The notes under the pieces: generated by a model
The model's database searches: none
Told to the model about the DNA's origin: nothing
Seen by the model: the letters and a program-made list of their open reading frames with translations, nothing else
Translations under genes and position numbers: made by a program
Assembly: GCA_027364825.1 (NCBI GenBank)
Contig: DAHXOM010000400.1
Coordinates: forward strand, 1 to 7,892
DNA from: a bacterium
Lineage (GTDB): Bacteria > JAMCPX01
Reading direction: 5' to 3'
DNA length: 7,892 nucleotides
Part shown: piece by piece, positions 1 to 6,284 of the stretch
Position numbering within the stretch: position 1 is the stretch's first letter
Layout: each line of letters starts with the position of its first letter

Positions 1-38
1 ATATATAACTGTGTTTTATCAGCCGGCTTACTTGCTTA

Positions 39-67
39 TTGACAAACAAATCAAATTATCCTAAATA
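39..67 (+). promoter_or_regulatory. Candidate sigma70-like promoter of the tetR-type gene
   Basis: A perfect -35 hexamer TTGACA lies at 39-44 and, after a 17-bp spacer, a weaker -10 hexamer TAAATA at 62-67. The same TTG at 39 could be read as a start codon of the regulator, but nothing resembling a ribosome binding site precedes it, so I read it as part of a promoter. Transcription would begin near 74, only a few bases before the ATG at 78. The -10 match is only 3 of 6 in AT-rich DNA, so chance is possible. Confidence 0.35.
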
Positions 68-77
68 TACAATTGTT

Positions 78-710
78 ATGAATACCAATTATAAAAACAA
101 AGAAAAAATCGATAAAATGCAGGATGCAATAATAAAGGCGGCAATCAAGGTTTATGCCGCAAAAGGCATGCATGGCATAAGGATAGCTGATATCGCAAAA
201 GAGGCCAATGTTTCCTACGGGCTTGTGTATCATTATTTTAAAAACAAAGAGGATGTTCTGAATGCCATATTTACGAAAAGCATCGGCATCTTTCTACGGG
301 CCATCGAGAATGCTTCTATCCAGGAAAAGAGCCTCGAGCAGAAACTCGGTTCAATAACGACATTTTTGTTCAACGCGTGCAAGGAATTCCCGGAGTTTAT
401 GTATGTGATTATGTTTGAGGTCATCTGGACGCCGAAGTTCCTCGAGACAAGGAATTTTATCAGTTTTACCAAGGCGTTTACAACCTTTGAGAAGATATTG
501 ATCGAATACAAAGACAAAGGTGAATTAAAGAAAAATATAGATACCACGGTCAGCACCTACATGTTTTTCGGCGGGCTTGAGATGCTTCTGACCGGTATCG
601 TCTTAAAGGCCATACCTGTCGAAAAACCCGAGATGTTCCAGAAACTTTCGAATAGTTTTATCAATCAATACATAAACGGTATAGCGTCGGACAAAGAGCT
701 CAATAAGTGA
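78..710 (+). CDS. TetR/AcrR-family transcriptional regulator, FadR-like
   Basis: This is a one-component repressor of the TetR family, 210 aa from the ATG at 78. The N-terminal DNA-binding domain is clear: a helix with AAIKVYAAKG (residues 21-30), then the helix-turn-helix IADIAKEANVSYGLVYHYF (about 36-54) followed by the usual KNKEDVL. The C-terminal two thirds is a helical ligand-binding domain; its last part (MFFGGLEMLLTGI then an NQYINGI tail) recalls the acyl-CoA-responsive FadR of Bacillus. Two acyl-CoA dehydrogenase genes follow on the same strand, so control of fatty-acid oxidation with an acyl-CoA effector is the best inference. The start is uncertain: TTG 39, ATG 78 and ATG 117 are in frame and none has a good Shine-Dalgarno sequence. 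ATG 78 gives a normal-length arm before helix 1. Family assignment is secure; target and ligand are inferred. Confidence 0.9.
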   Translation: MNTNYKNKEKIDKMQDAIIKAAIKVYAAKGMHGIRIADIAKEANVSYGLVYHYFKNKEDVLNAIFTKSIGIFLRAIENASIQEKSLEQKLGSITTFLFNACKEFPEFMYVIMFEVIWTPKFLETRNFISFTKAFTTFEKILIEYKDKGELKKNIDTTVSTYMFFGGLEMLLTGIVLKAIPVEKPEMFQKLSNSFINQYINGIASDKELNK

Positions 711-744
711 TCTCTGTATTGAATACAAACATGTCGATGAAAGT

Positions 745-845
745 GTCATTGCGAGAAGTCACGCCAAGGGCGGGACGACGAAGCAATCGCAGCGAAGAAA
801 GATTTCTCGACCCAGCTTCGCTGTGTGCCTGTCGTTCGCAATGAC
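745..845. repeat. Palindromic dispersed repeat of about 100 bp (MITE/REP-like)
   Basis: The ends form a perfect 10-bp inverted repeat, GTCATTGCGA at 745-754 and TCGCAATGAC at 836-845. Inside is a second stem, CAGCGAAG at 790-797 with CTTCGCTG at 816-823, and the motif GACGAAGCAATC near 777-788. This end-and-core pattern resembles the 'GTCATTGCGAG...GAAGCAATC' intergenic repeats I know from many bacterial genomes. A partial copy lies at 7235-7267. It holds no open reading frame and fills nearly half of the 211-bp gap between the regulator and the first dehydrogenase. The rest of that gap shows no convincing promoter; TACAAT at 877-882 is a possible -10 without a matching -35. Confidence 0.75.
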
Positions 846-921
846 GGCAAAAGAGCATTGATCCCGTTTGTCTTAATACAATGTGGACCGCGTGTAGTTA
901 TGAAGTCAAAGGAGGTAGTGT

Positions 922-2082
922 ATGGAGTTTAGCCTGTCAAAAGAGGACCAGGATTTTAAAGAGAGTGTTTATAGATTCGGATTAAGAGACCTTGCCCCGC
1001 TTTCCCAGAAACTTGAGTATGACGACAAAGAAGAATTCATTGTAGCAAATTGGAAGAACATGGGCAAGTTCGGATTGCTCGGTCTGCCTTACCCGGAGCA
1101 GTATGGAGGGGCAGGGGCGAGTGTCCTGACAACAACGCTCGCTGGCGAGGCGCTTGGATACGCAGGCGTGGATGCCGGGCTTTTGCTTTCCTGGGGTGCT
1201 CACATGATCCTGTGCGGAGTGCCGATATGGCAGCTCGGTACCGAGGAGCAAAAGAAGAAATACCTCCCCAAGCTTGCAAGCGGGGAATGGATAGGCGGAC
1301 TCGGGCTTACAGAGCCGAATGCGGGCTCTGATGCGGCAGGCATACAGACAACAGCGGTAAAAAAGGGTGACCGGTATATTCTCAACGGATCAAAGATGTT
1401 CATTACCAACGGTCCCGTCGGCAATGTGTTTGTTGTTGCTGCGGTGACGGACAGGTCAAAGAAGGCTTTCGGAATCAGTGCTTTTATCGTCGAAAAGGGT
1501 ATGAAGGGATTTTCTGTGGGGAAAAAACTATCAAAGCTCGGTGTCAGGACATCACCAACATCGGAGCTCATCTTCGAAGACTGCGAGGTTCCGGAGGAGA
1601 ACATACTCGGAGAGCCTGACTTTGGTTTTGCGAATGTCATCAAACTGACCCTTGAATGGGAAAGGAGCTGTCTGGTTGCACCTGCAATAGGCGGACTGGA
1701 GCTCGGGTTGAAAAAGGCTGTGGAATATGCGCGGGAGAGGAAGCAGTTCGGCAAACCGATCATAAAATTTCAGGCGATACGGCATAAGATTGCGGACCTC
1801 AAGATGAACCTCGAGGCTGTACGGCAGATCGTGTATAAGGTTGCGTGGATGAAGGACAGGGACATACCTGCGATGATGGATGCGTCTGTTGCGAAGCTGT
1901 TTGTTTCCGAGATCATGGAGCGCACGGCATCAGAGGTCCTGCAGATCTTCGGCGGTTATGGATTTATAAAAGAGTATCTTGTTGAACGGGGTTACCGGGA
2001 TTCAAGGCTTTCTTCAATAGGCGGCGGCACATCCGAGATACAGCGGGGCATCATTGCGCGCTCTATCCTGAATTTTAAATAG
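922..2082 (+). CDS. Acyl-CoA dehydrogenase, IVD/LCAD-type catalytic glutamate
   Basis: This is a cytoplasmic FAD flavoenzyme of 386 aa, the usual length, that would introduce an alpha,beta double bond into an acyl-CoA and hand electrons to ETF. Both family signatures are present: GLTEPNAGSDAAG at 128-140, and the Q341...D360 block with FGGYGF. The residue before GTSEIQR, where short- and medium-chain enzymes carry the catalytic Glu, is Gly368. A Glu sits instead at 247 in LEWER, the position used by isovaleryl-CoA and long-chain dehydrogenases. Activity is therefore predicted, with a branched or longer substrate possible but unproven. A strong AAAGGAGG (908-915) lies 6 nt before the ATG. The next gene, a paralog that looks roughly half identical by eye, starts 9 bp after the stop. 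Family call is firm; substrate unknown. Confidence 0.95.
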   Translation: MEFSLSKEDQDFKESVYRFGLRDLAPLSQKLEYDDKEEFIVANWKNMGKFGLLGLPYPEQYGGAGASVLTTTLAGEALGYAGVDAGLLLSWGAHMILCGVPIWQLGTEEQKKKYLPKLASGEWIGGLGLTEPNAGSDAAGIQTTAVKKGDRYILNGSKMFITNGPVGNVFVVAAVTDRSKKAFGISAFIVEKGMKGFSVGKKLSKLGVRTSPTSELIFEDCEVPEENILGEPDFGFANVIKLTLEWERSCLVAPAIGGLELGLKKAVEYARERKQFGKPIIKFQAIRHKIADLKMNLEAVRQIVYKVAWMKDRDIPAMMDASVAKLFVSEIMERTASEVLQIFGGYGFIKEYLVERGYRDSRLSSIGGGTSEIQRGIIARSILNFK

Positions 2083-2091
2083 GGAGGCATT

Positions 2092-3240
2092 ATGGATTTT
2101 GAACTTACGGAGGATCAAAAAAAATTAAAAGAATCATTTGCCGGGTTATGTGGGAAGGAGATTGCCCCAAGGGCGGAATTCATCGATAAAGAAGCCGCGT
2201 TTCCCAAGGAGAGCATCGAATTGCTGGGCAGATCGGGTTTTCTCGGCATGGGCTTTCCCGAAGAGTACGGGGGAAACCCCGGAGATCCCATAACAAAGGC
2301 AATACTCGGAGAGGAGCTTGCAAAGGCTTGCGCATCCACGTACCTGTCGGCCGGTGCTTCGGCAGGATTGTTCGCAGTCCCTGTGTGGAAGTTCGGGACA
2401 GAAGCACAGAAGAAAAAATACCTTCCTTCTGTCCTGAGCGGCAACAAAATAGGTGCCCTCGCAATCACCGAACCGCACGCGGGTTCCGATGTTATGGGTA
2501 TCAAGACAGCCGCACGTAAAAAAGACAAGCATTGGGTTATCAATGGCTCCAAGACCTTTATAACAAACGGACCGGTTGCGGACTATTATGTTGTCGTTGC
2601 TTATACGGATAAGGAAAAGAAAAGGGACGGTATCAGCCTTTTTCTCGTTGATAACGGTACCAAGGGTTTTTCAAGGGGTAAGCCTTTGGAGAAACTTGGG
2701 GTCAGGGGATCGCCAACTTCAGAGCTGTTTTTTGACGACTGCGAGATACCCGAAGAAAATCTCCTCGGGGAGGTCAATAACGGGTTTTATCAGCTTGCGC
2801 GGACACTTACCCACGGCAGGATCGGTATGGCTGTTTACAGCCTCGGTATTGCCCAGGCATGTCTTGAAGAGTCCATGAACTATGCCCAGGAGAGGACTGC
2901 TTTTGGCAGGAAGCTTGCCTATTTTCAGGACATACACTTCAAGATAGCGGATATGAAGATGTACATAGATGTAGCGAGGGAACTTATATACAAAGCAGCA
3001 TGGATGCTTGAACAGGACGACCCGCAGTCCATACTCTTTGCTTCCATAGCAAAACTATTTACGTCGGAACATGCGACGCGGATCGCGAGCGACGCGGTCC
3101 AGATCTTCGGCGGTTATGGCTTTATGAAGGGGTATAAGGTTGAGCGGCTTTACCGGGACGCAAAGCTCGGAGAGATAGGTGAAGGTACTTCGGAGATCCA
3201 GAGGGCTATTATAACAAAATTTGTGGAAGACCTGTACTAA
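2092..3240 (+). CDS. Acyl-CoA dehydrogenase, SCAD/MCAD-type catalytic glutamate
   Basis: This is the second acyl-CoA dehydrogenase of the operon, 382 aa. It has the signature AITEPHAGSDVMG (124-136) and the C-terminal block from Q337 to D356, though position 347, usually acidic, is Gly. The catalytic base is predicted to be Glu364 in IGEGTSEIQR, as in short- and medium-chain acyl-CoA, butyryl-CoA and many acyl-CoA dehydrogenases, while the helix-G position that carries Glu in the upstream paralog is Gly242 (LTHGRIG). AGGGAGG (2081-2087) overlaps the preceding stop codon and is 4 nt from the ATG, so the two genes are almost certainly cotranscribed and translated in similar amounts. They could act on different chain lengths or form a mixed tetramer. 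No terminator hairpin follows; lpxC ends 24 bp downstream on the other strand. Confidence 0.95.
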   Translation: MDFELTEDQKKLKESFAGLCGKEIAPRAEFIDKEAAFPKESIELLGRSGFLGMGFPEEYGGNPGDPITKAILGEELAKACASTYLSAGASAGLFAVPVWKFGTEAQKKKYLPSVLSGNKIGALAITEPHAGSDVMGIKTAARKKDKHWVINGSKTFITNGPVADYYVVVAYTDKEKKRDGISLFLVDNGTKGFSRGKPLEKLGVRGSPTSELFFDDCEIPEENLLGEVNNGFYQLARTLTHGRIGMAVYSLGIAQACLEESMNYAQERTAFGRKLAYFQDIHFKIADMKMYIDVARELIYKAAWMLEQDDPQSILFASIAKLFTSEHATRIASDAVQIFGGYGFMKGYKVERLYRDAKLGEIGEGTSEIQRAIITKFVEDLY

Positions 3241-3264
3241 AATCCAAAAAAAAGGAGTTATTGT

Positions 3265-4149
3265 TCAGACGGTGTATGCCAGTGCAGGCTGCAAAACCTG
3301 ATCCTCCGTGACGTAGCTTTTCTCAAGCAGTGATATGAACTTCTTTACGAAAAGGTGGTTCAGTGCGTGTCCGCTCTTGTAGCTTGTTATGTGTCCTTTG
3401 AGCGGGTTTCCAATGGTATAAAGGTCGCCAAGGAGATCGAGTATTTTGTGACGGATAAACTCATCCGGGAATCTCAGACCATCCGTATTCATGATGTCGT
3501 TTTCATCGAGTACGATTGTGTTTTCAAGTGATGAACCTTTTGCCAGCCCTAAAGACTGCATTGTGTTATAGTCCTTTAAGAATCCAAATGTCCTTGCTCT
3601 GGATATCTCGGAATAAAAATGTTCAGGGGTATTGTGGTACGTGAATTGTTGTTTGAGTATCTTCGGATGAGCAAAATCTATAATACCGTCTATAGTTAAA
3701 GTCAAAGCCGGTCTGTATTTTATATAGCCATTGTTATGTTCAACCATAAATTCGGATTCTAAGGTAAAAGAATCTTTCTTTACCGGCAGGGTAAAAACAC
3801 CTGCATCCAGTATTGCCTCTGCAAATAATGATGCACTGCCGTCTCCCCCGGGTACTTCATCACCTTCGATTTCAATGATCGCACTATCTATTCCGAAACC
3901 ATGGAGTGTACTTAAAAGGTGCTCTACCGTGAAGATGGTGAACTGATCATCACCTATGCTTGTTGCAAACATAGTGCTTTTAACTTTATCGATGCCGAGG
4001 GGTATATACTTTAAGGTACTGCCGACTTTTTTGGCAAACAGTATACGGTCATTTCCTGACGCAGGGTGAATGGTTATCCTCGAAAACTCTCCGGTATGCA
4101 GGCCATAACCCTCGCATACGATCTTTCTTTTTACAGTTCTTTTAAACAT
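3265..4149 (-). CDS. lpxC: UDP-3-O-acyl-N-acetylglucosamine deacetylase
   Basis: LpxC is the zinc amidase that commits UDP-3-O-acyl-GlcNAc to lipid A synthesis in the cytoplasm. From ATG 4149 it is 294 aa, against about 305 in E. coli. All active-site parts are visible: TVEHLLS with Glu76 and zinc ligand His77, ARTFGF (185-190), RHKILDLLGDL with zinc ligands His234 and Asp238 plus Lys235 and Asp242, and SGHALNH with His261. The N-terminus MFKRTVKRKIVCEGYGLHTG lines up with other LpxC starts. An in-frame ATG at 4176 would add nine residues (MIFAYVTVV); AGGTGG (4178-4183) lies before it but only 1 nt away, too close to be ideal. HinT ends 85 bp upstream in the gap 4177-4261. No other lipid A gene is in the window. 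Confidence 0.95.
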   Translation of the reverse strand: MFKRTVKRKIVCEGYGLHTGEFSRITIHPASGNDRILFAKKVGSTLKYIPLGIDKVKSTMFATSIGDDQFTIFTVEHLLSTLHGFGIDSAIIEIEGDEVPGGDGSASLFAEAILDAGVFTLPVKKDSFTLESEFMVEHNNGYIKYRPALTLTIDGIIDFAHPKILKQQFTYHNTPEHFYSEISRARTFGFLKDYNTMQSLGLAKGSSLENTIVLDENDIMNTDGLRFPDEFIRHKILDLLGDLYTIGNPLKGHITSYKSGHALNHLFVKKFISLLEKSYVTEDQVLQPALAYTV

Positions 4150-4158
4150 AACAACTGT

Positions 4159-4188
4159 AACATAAGCAAAGATCATACCACCTGTAAA
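4159..4188 (-). promoter_or_regulatory. Candidate lpxC promoter overlapping the longer start
   Basis: On the - strand TTTACA (4183-4188) and TATGTT (4159-4164) are separated by 18 bp. Transcription from here would start a few bases before the ATG at 4149, giving almost no leader, and would exclude the alternative ATG at 4176. This agrees with the absence of a Shine-Dalgarno sequence at 4149. The hexamers match consensus 5/6 and 4/6, which is suggestive only. Confidence 0.3.
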
Positions 4189-4261
4189 ACTCTTATTTTA
4201 CAATACGATGCAGCTCAATGATTTGTGGCAGATGTGATAATAACATCACAGAGAGATAATA

Positions 4262-4606
4262 TTATGCTACATGTATGTGGAGCGGCGCACCACCCACAAC
4301 ATGCAGGTGGATATGATAGATACTCTGGCCTCCCCATTGTTTTACATTAAATACAGCTTTAAAACCCTTTTCGGAAATACTTGTTTTATCCGCCATCTTT
4401 TTTGCAACAAGCATAATTTTTCCCAGTAAGAGCTGGTCATTATCCGTTATGTCTGCGAGCGTTGCTATGTGCTTTTTTGGTATAATCAGAAGATGTACCG
4501 GGGCTACGGGATGCAGATCGTTTATCACTACCACATCATCATCCTCATAGAGAAACTGAGACGGTATCTTTCTTTTTACAACCTGACAGAATATGCAATC
4601 TTCCAT
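4262..4606 (-). CDS. hinT: HIT-family nucleotide hydrolase, HinT type
   Basis: This is a small histidine-triad protein of 114 aa, a usual HinT length; the family hydrolyses purine nucleoside phosphoramidates and acyl-adenylates. The triad is HIHLHVV with His98, His100 and His102, the middle one expected to be the nucleophile. CIFC near the N-terminus (Cys4, Cys7) is the zinc-binding pair of bacterial members, and the HLLIIPKKHI segment (38-47) is typical. The frame stays open upstream to 4804 but that part runs through intergenic repeats and the end of the DUF502 gene; the ATG at 4606 is fixed by AGGAGG 5 nt upstream and by the MEDCIFC start. The tail reads GGAPLHIHVA rather than the common WPPG-like ending. 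lpxC follows 85 bp downstream and could be cotranscribed. Confidence 0.93.
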   Translation of the reverse strand: MEDCIFCQVVKRKIPSQFLYEDDDVVVINDLHPVAPVHLLIIPKKHIATLADITDNDQLLLGKIMLVAKKMADKTSISEKGFKAVFNVKQWGGQSIYHIHLHVVGGAPLHIHVA

Positions 4607-4611
4607 GGCTT

Positions 4612-4617
4612 CCTCCT
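4612..4617 (-). promoter_or_regulatory. Ribosome binding site fixing the hinT start
   Basis: AGGAGG on the - strand, 5 nt before ATG 4606. It decides against the much longer frame that opens at 4804, which has no such signal and no homology-like sequence in its first 66 codons. Confidence 0.8.
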
Positions 4618-4686
4618 GACAAGCATCTGGTATCAAAAGCTTTGTCGAAAGGCAAGGGATTTTGACCTGCAATGAATCCAAGAATT

Positions 4687-4710
4687 CCCTCTCTACCTTG
4701 CGCGAGAGGG
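4687..4710. repeat. Short inverted repeat of the CCCTCTC/GAGAGGG kind
   Basis: CCCTCTC (4687-4693) pairs with GAGAGGG (4704-4710) around a 10-nt loop, followed by TTAAGGGGGG. This resembles the common intergenic repeats that read CCCTCTCCC...GGGAGAGGGT. It lies directly beside the long hairpin at 4719-4750, so the 148-bp gap between the DUF502 gene and hinT is largely repeat DNA. Confidence 0.6.
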
Positions 4711-4718
4711 TTAAGGGG

Positions 4719-4750
4719 GGGATAACTCGCAGCAAGCTGCGAGTTATCCC
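4719..4750. repeat. Perfect 15-bp inverted repeat hairpin after the DUF502 gene
   Basis: The arms are 4719-4733 and 4736-4750, a perfect 15-bp stem (arm GGGATAACTCGCAGC) with only AA between them. It begins 4 nt past the DUF502 stop codon when read on the - strand. No T-run follows on either strand, so it is not a standard rho-independent terminator; it may be a REP-like element, an mRNA 3'-end stabiliser or a partial terminator upstream of hinT. Confidence 0.75.
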
Positions 4751-4754
4751 ATTC

Positions 4755-5456
4755 CTACTGCTGTACAAACGGTATGGCTTTAATATCTTTCTTGAGGCCG
4801 ACACCCATGGTAAGGATGATCTTAAATGCCTCTTCTATGGATATATTAAGCTCATAGAGACTTGATTTTTTTACAAAGAGAAAGAACCCCGATGTCGGAT
4901 TTGGAACTGTAGGTATAAATACGGTCAAACTTTCCGGTTCTGCCATATTTGCGATCTCCGCCTTACCCACAACAAACCCTATGGCATAACTGCCTGCCCT
5001 TGGAAATTCTACGAGCACGACATGGTTGAACTGTTTTCTGTTCTCTGTAAAAGCATCGGTGATCTGTTTTGCCCCGTGGTAGATTCCTTTGATAAACGGG
5101 ATATTCGAAAACGCATCTTCCATCAAACTGAGCAGTTTCCGTCCTATGTAATTATAGGTCATCAATCCTATGATAAATATCAGTATAAGGGCGATGATAA
5201 GACTTATGCCCCGTACATGGATATATGTTTGAGGATTTATTATACTCGGCAGCATACCAAGCAGGCTGTCCGACCATGAAATAAGCACCCTGATGATGAA
5301 GATAGTTATTATAACCGGTATAAGAACAGCTAAACCGGCAAGAAAAATATTCCTTATTTTGACGCTCAATTTATTTTTTATGCTGGTTTTTATTTCGGTC
5401 GTTGGGGGGATTGAGCTATTCAACAAAGATGTCCTCTTCTGTTGATCCCTTTTCAT
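4755..5456 (-). CDS. DUF502-family inner-membrane protein
   Basis: This is a 233-aa member of the DUF502 (COG2928) membrane proteins, whose function is not established. Two long hydrophobic helices are clear: about 38-60 (IFLAGLAVLIPVIITIFIIRVLI) and about 83-105 (GISLIIALILIFIIGLMTYNYIG). The soluble C-terminal part has the family hallmarks NIPFIKGIYHGAKQ, LVEFPRAGSYAIGFV and VFIPTVPNPTSGFF. From ATG 5456 it overlaps the upstream pilZ gene by 41 nt and has no good Shine-Dalgarno sequence. A TTG at 5426 (codon 11) is preceded by AGAGGA at 5432-5437 with 5-nt spacing and would cut the overlap to 11 nt, so it is a credible true start. The family call rests on the conserved motifs and topology and is firm. 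Confidence 0.9.
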   Translation of the reverse strand: MKRDQQKRTSLLNSSIPPTTEIKTSIKNKLSVKIRNIFLAGLAVLIPVIITIFIIRVLISWSDSLLGMLPSIINPQTYIHVRGISLIIALILIFIIGLMTYNYIGRKLLSLMEDAFSNIPFIKGIYHGAKQITDAFTENRKQFNHVVLVEFPRAGSYAIGFVVGKAEIANMAEPESLTVFIPTVPNPTSGFFLFVKKSSLYELNISIEEAFKIILTMGVGLKKDIKAIPFVQQ

Positions 5457-5814
5457 TTTCTACGTAGGAGATCAGGTATTTTTTGCTCTGCTCATCGAGT
5501 TCCAGGAACTTTACACCCATTCCCGGAAGTGCATCCTGGGTCGGTTCAGTCCCGGGTTTATATTCATGCGACCATATTACCTCGCCTTTGGCTTCGATAA
5601 GCTTGATTGCGCCCGGCAGCCTGAAGCGTATGTCAAGCATGGTACCCTTTTTCAAAGGCGATCCTGTCTGGATGAGGAACCCTCCGATACTCATGTCCGT
5701 TGTATAGTCAATCTTGAAATTATCGGTCCCGGCTATAGAAATAAGAACGGGTATGCAGATCAACCTTCTCTGTTGTTTTCGTATCTGGTGGAGCAGATTT
5801 AAATCATCGTTCAT
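5416..5814 (-). CDS. PilZ-domain protein, putative c-di-GMP receptor
   Basis: This is a single-domain PilZ protein of 132 aa. The c-di-GMP binding motifs are both visible: the N-terminal RxxxR as RKQQR (12-16, with Arg17 following) and D/NxSxxG as DMSIGG (40-45). The beta-barrel strands follow, ending in the common MGVKFLELDEQSKKYL segment. No output domain is attached, so it probably acts by binding a partner, of which the cotranscribed DUF502 membrane protein is the obvious candidate (inference). Its ATG overlaps the yjbQ stop as ATGA (5811-5814) and has no separate ribosome binding site, pointing to translational coupling. It overlaps the DUF502 gene at its other end. Confidence 0.92.
   Translation of the reverse strand: MNDDLNLLHQIRKQQRRLICIPVLISIAGTDNFKIDYTTDMSIGGFLIQTGSPLKKGTMLDIRFRLPGAIKLIEAKGEVIWSHEYKPGTEPTQDALPGMGVKFLELDEQSKKYLISYVENEKGSTEEDIFVE
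5432..5437 (-). promoter_or_regulatory. Possible ribosome binding site for a TTG start of the DUF502 gene
   Basis: AGAGGA on the - strand lies 5 nt before TTG 5426, in the DUF502 frame and inside the end of pilZ. It is better placed than anything before ATG 5456 and suggests that the protein starts ten residues later. Confidence 0.4.
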
Positions 5815-6206
5815 AGGGGTGTAACTTCTATAAGCAGGCTCCTCGTTCTTGGCCCGTCAAATTCACAGAAGAAAACAGATTGCCATGTACCAAGTACAAG
5901 TCTTCCGTTTTCAACAAACAATGAGAGGGTAACGCCTATCATGCTTGATTTAATATGCGCATCGGCATTGCCTTCTTTATGGTTATACTCCCTGTTTGCC
6001 GGTGCAATCCTGTCAAGGGTATCAAGGATATCCTGTTTCACTGCAGGGTCCGCGTTCTCATTTATCGTGATACCGCTTGTCGTGTGTGGTACGAATAAAT
6101 AGCAAATACCTCTCACAATACCCAGTTTTTTCAGCAGTCCGTTCACATCGGCTGTAATATCAATCGCCTCTATTCTTTTTTTTGTAACAACAGATATGTG
6201 TTTCAT
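5811..6206 (-). CDS. yjbQ: YjbQ/UPF0047 family protein
   Basis: This is a 131-aa member of the UPF0047 (YjbQ) family, compact trimeric proteins for which weak thiamine-phosphate synthase activity has been reported; the real role is unclear. The motifs are strong: VPHTTSGITINENADPAV (39-56), GNADAHIKSSMIG (79-91) and LGTWQSVFFCEFDGPRTR (105-122). The conserved histidines (41 and 84) are present. The ATG at 6206 has only a weak purine stretch (AGAGA) 9 nt upstream. The lipoprotein terminator ends about 14 nt before the start codon and I see no clear promoter in between, so expression may depend on read-through or on a promoter inside the lipoprotein gene. The stop overlaps the pilZ start by 4 nt. 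Confidence 0.93.
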   Translation of the reverse strand: MKHISVVTKKRIEAIDITADVNGLLKKLGIVRGICYLFVPHTTSGITINENADPAVKQDILDTLDRIAPANREYNHKEGNADAHIKSSMIGVTLSLFVENGRLVLGTWQSVFFCEFDGPRTRSLLIEVTPL

Positions 6207-6220
6207 GGGTAAAATTCTCT

Positions 6221-6250
6221 AAAAATAAAGCCCCTGCAATACAGGGGCTT
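6221..6250 (-). terminator. Rho-independent terminator of the lipoprotein gene
   Basis: A perfect 9-bp stem is formed by 6228-6236 and 6242-6250 (arms AAGCCCCTG and CAGGGGCTT) with a 5-nt loop. Read on the - strand it is followed at once by a T-rich tract, TTTATTTTT. It lies 34 bp after the lipoprotein stop codon and just before the yjbQ start. This is the clearest terminator in the window. Confidence 0.88.
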
Positions 6251-6284
6251 ACTTATATAGTCTGCAATCTTTTTCTGCGGCATA

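Noticed and set aside
1..38. End of an upstream gene
   Set aside because: The stretch is too short and no open frame with protein-like character enters from the left edge.
1200..1763. A 187-codon open frame antisense to the first dehydrogenase
   Set aside because: It is the shadow of a strongly conserved gene on the other strand; its translation has no recognisable family features and no ribosome binding site was evident.
2017..2031. First dehydrogenase as a catalytically dead paralog because its C-terminal Glu is Gly
   Set aside because: A Glu at the alternative helix-G position (Glu247) matches the isovaleryl/long-chain type, so loss of activity is not implied.
2115..2552. Several overlapping antisense frames within the second dehydrogenase
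   Set aside because: They are shadows produced by the codon bias of the + strand gene; residue composition is unlike a real protein.
4229..4250. Palindrome-like GATGT...ACATC in the gap before lpxC, as an operator
   Set aside because: The arms are only 5 bp and the surroundings are AT-rich; nothing links it to a known regulator.
4607..4804. A 66-codon N-terminal extension of the HIT protein
   Set aside because: It runs through two inverted repeats and into the end of the DUF502 gene, has no family-like sequence, and a strong ribosome binding site plus the MEDCIFC start fix the true start at 4606.
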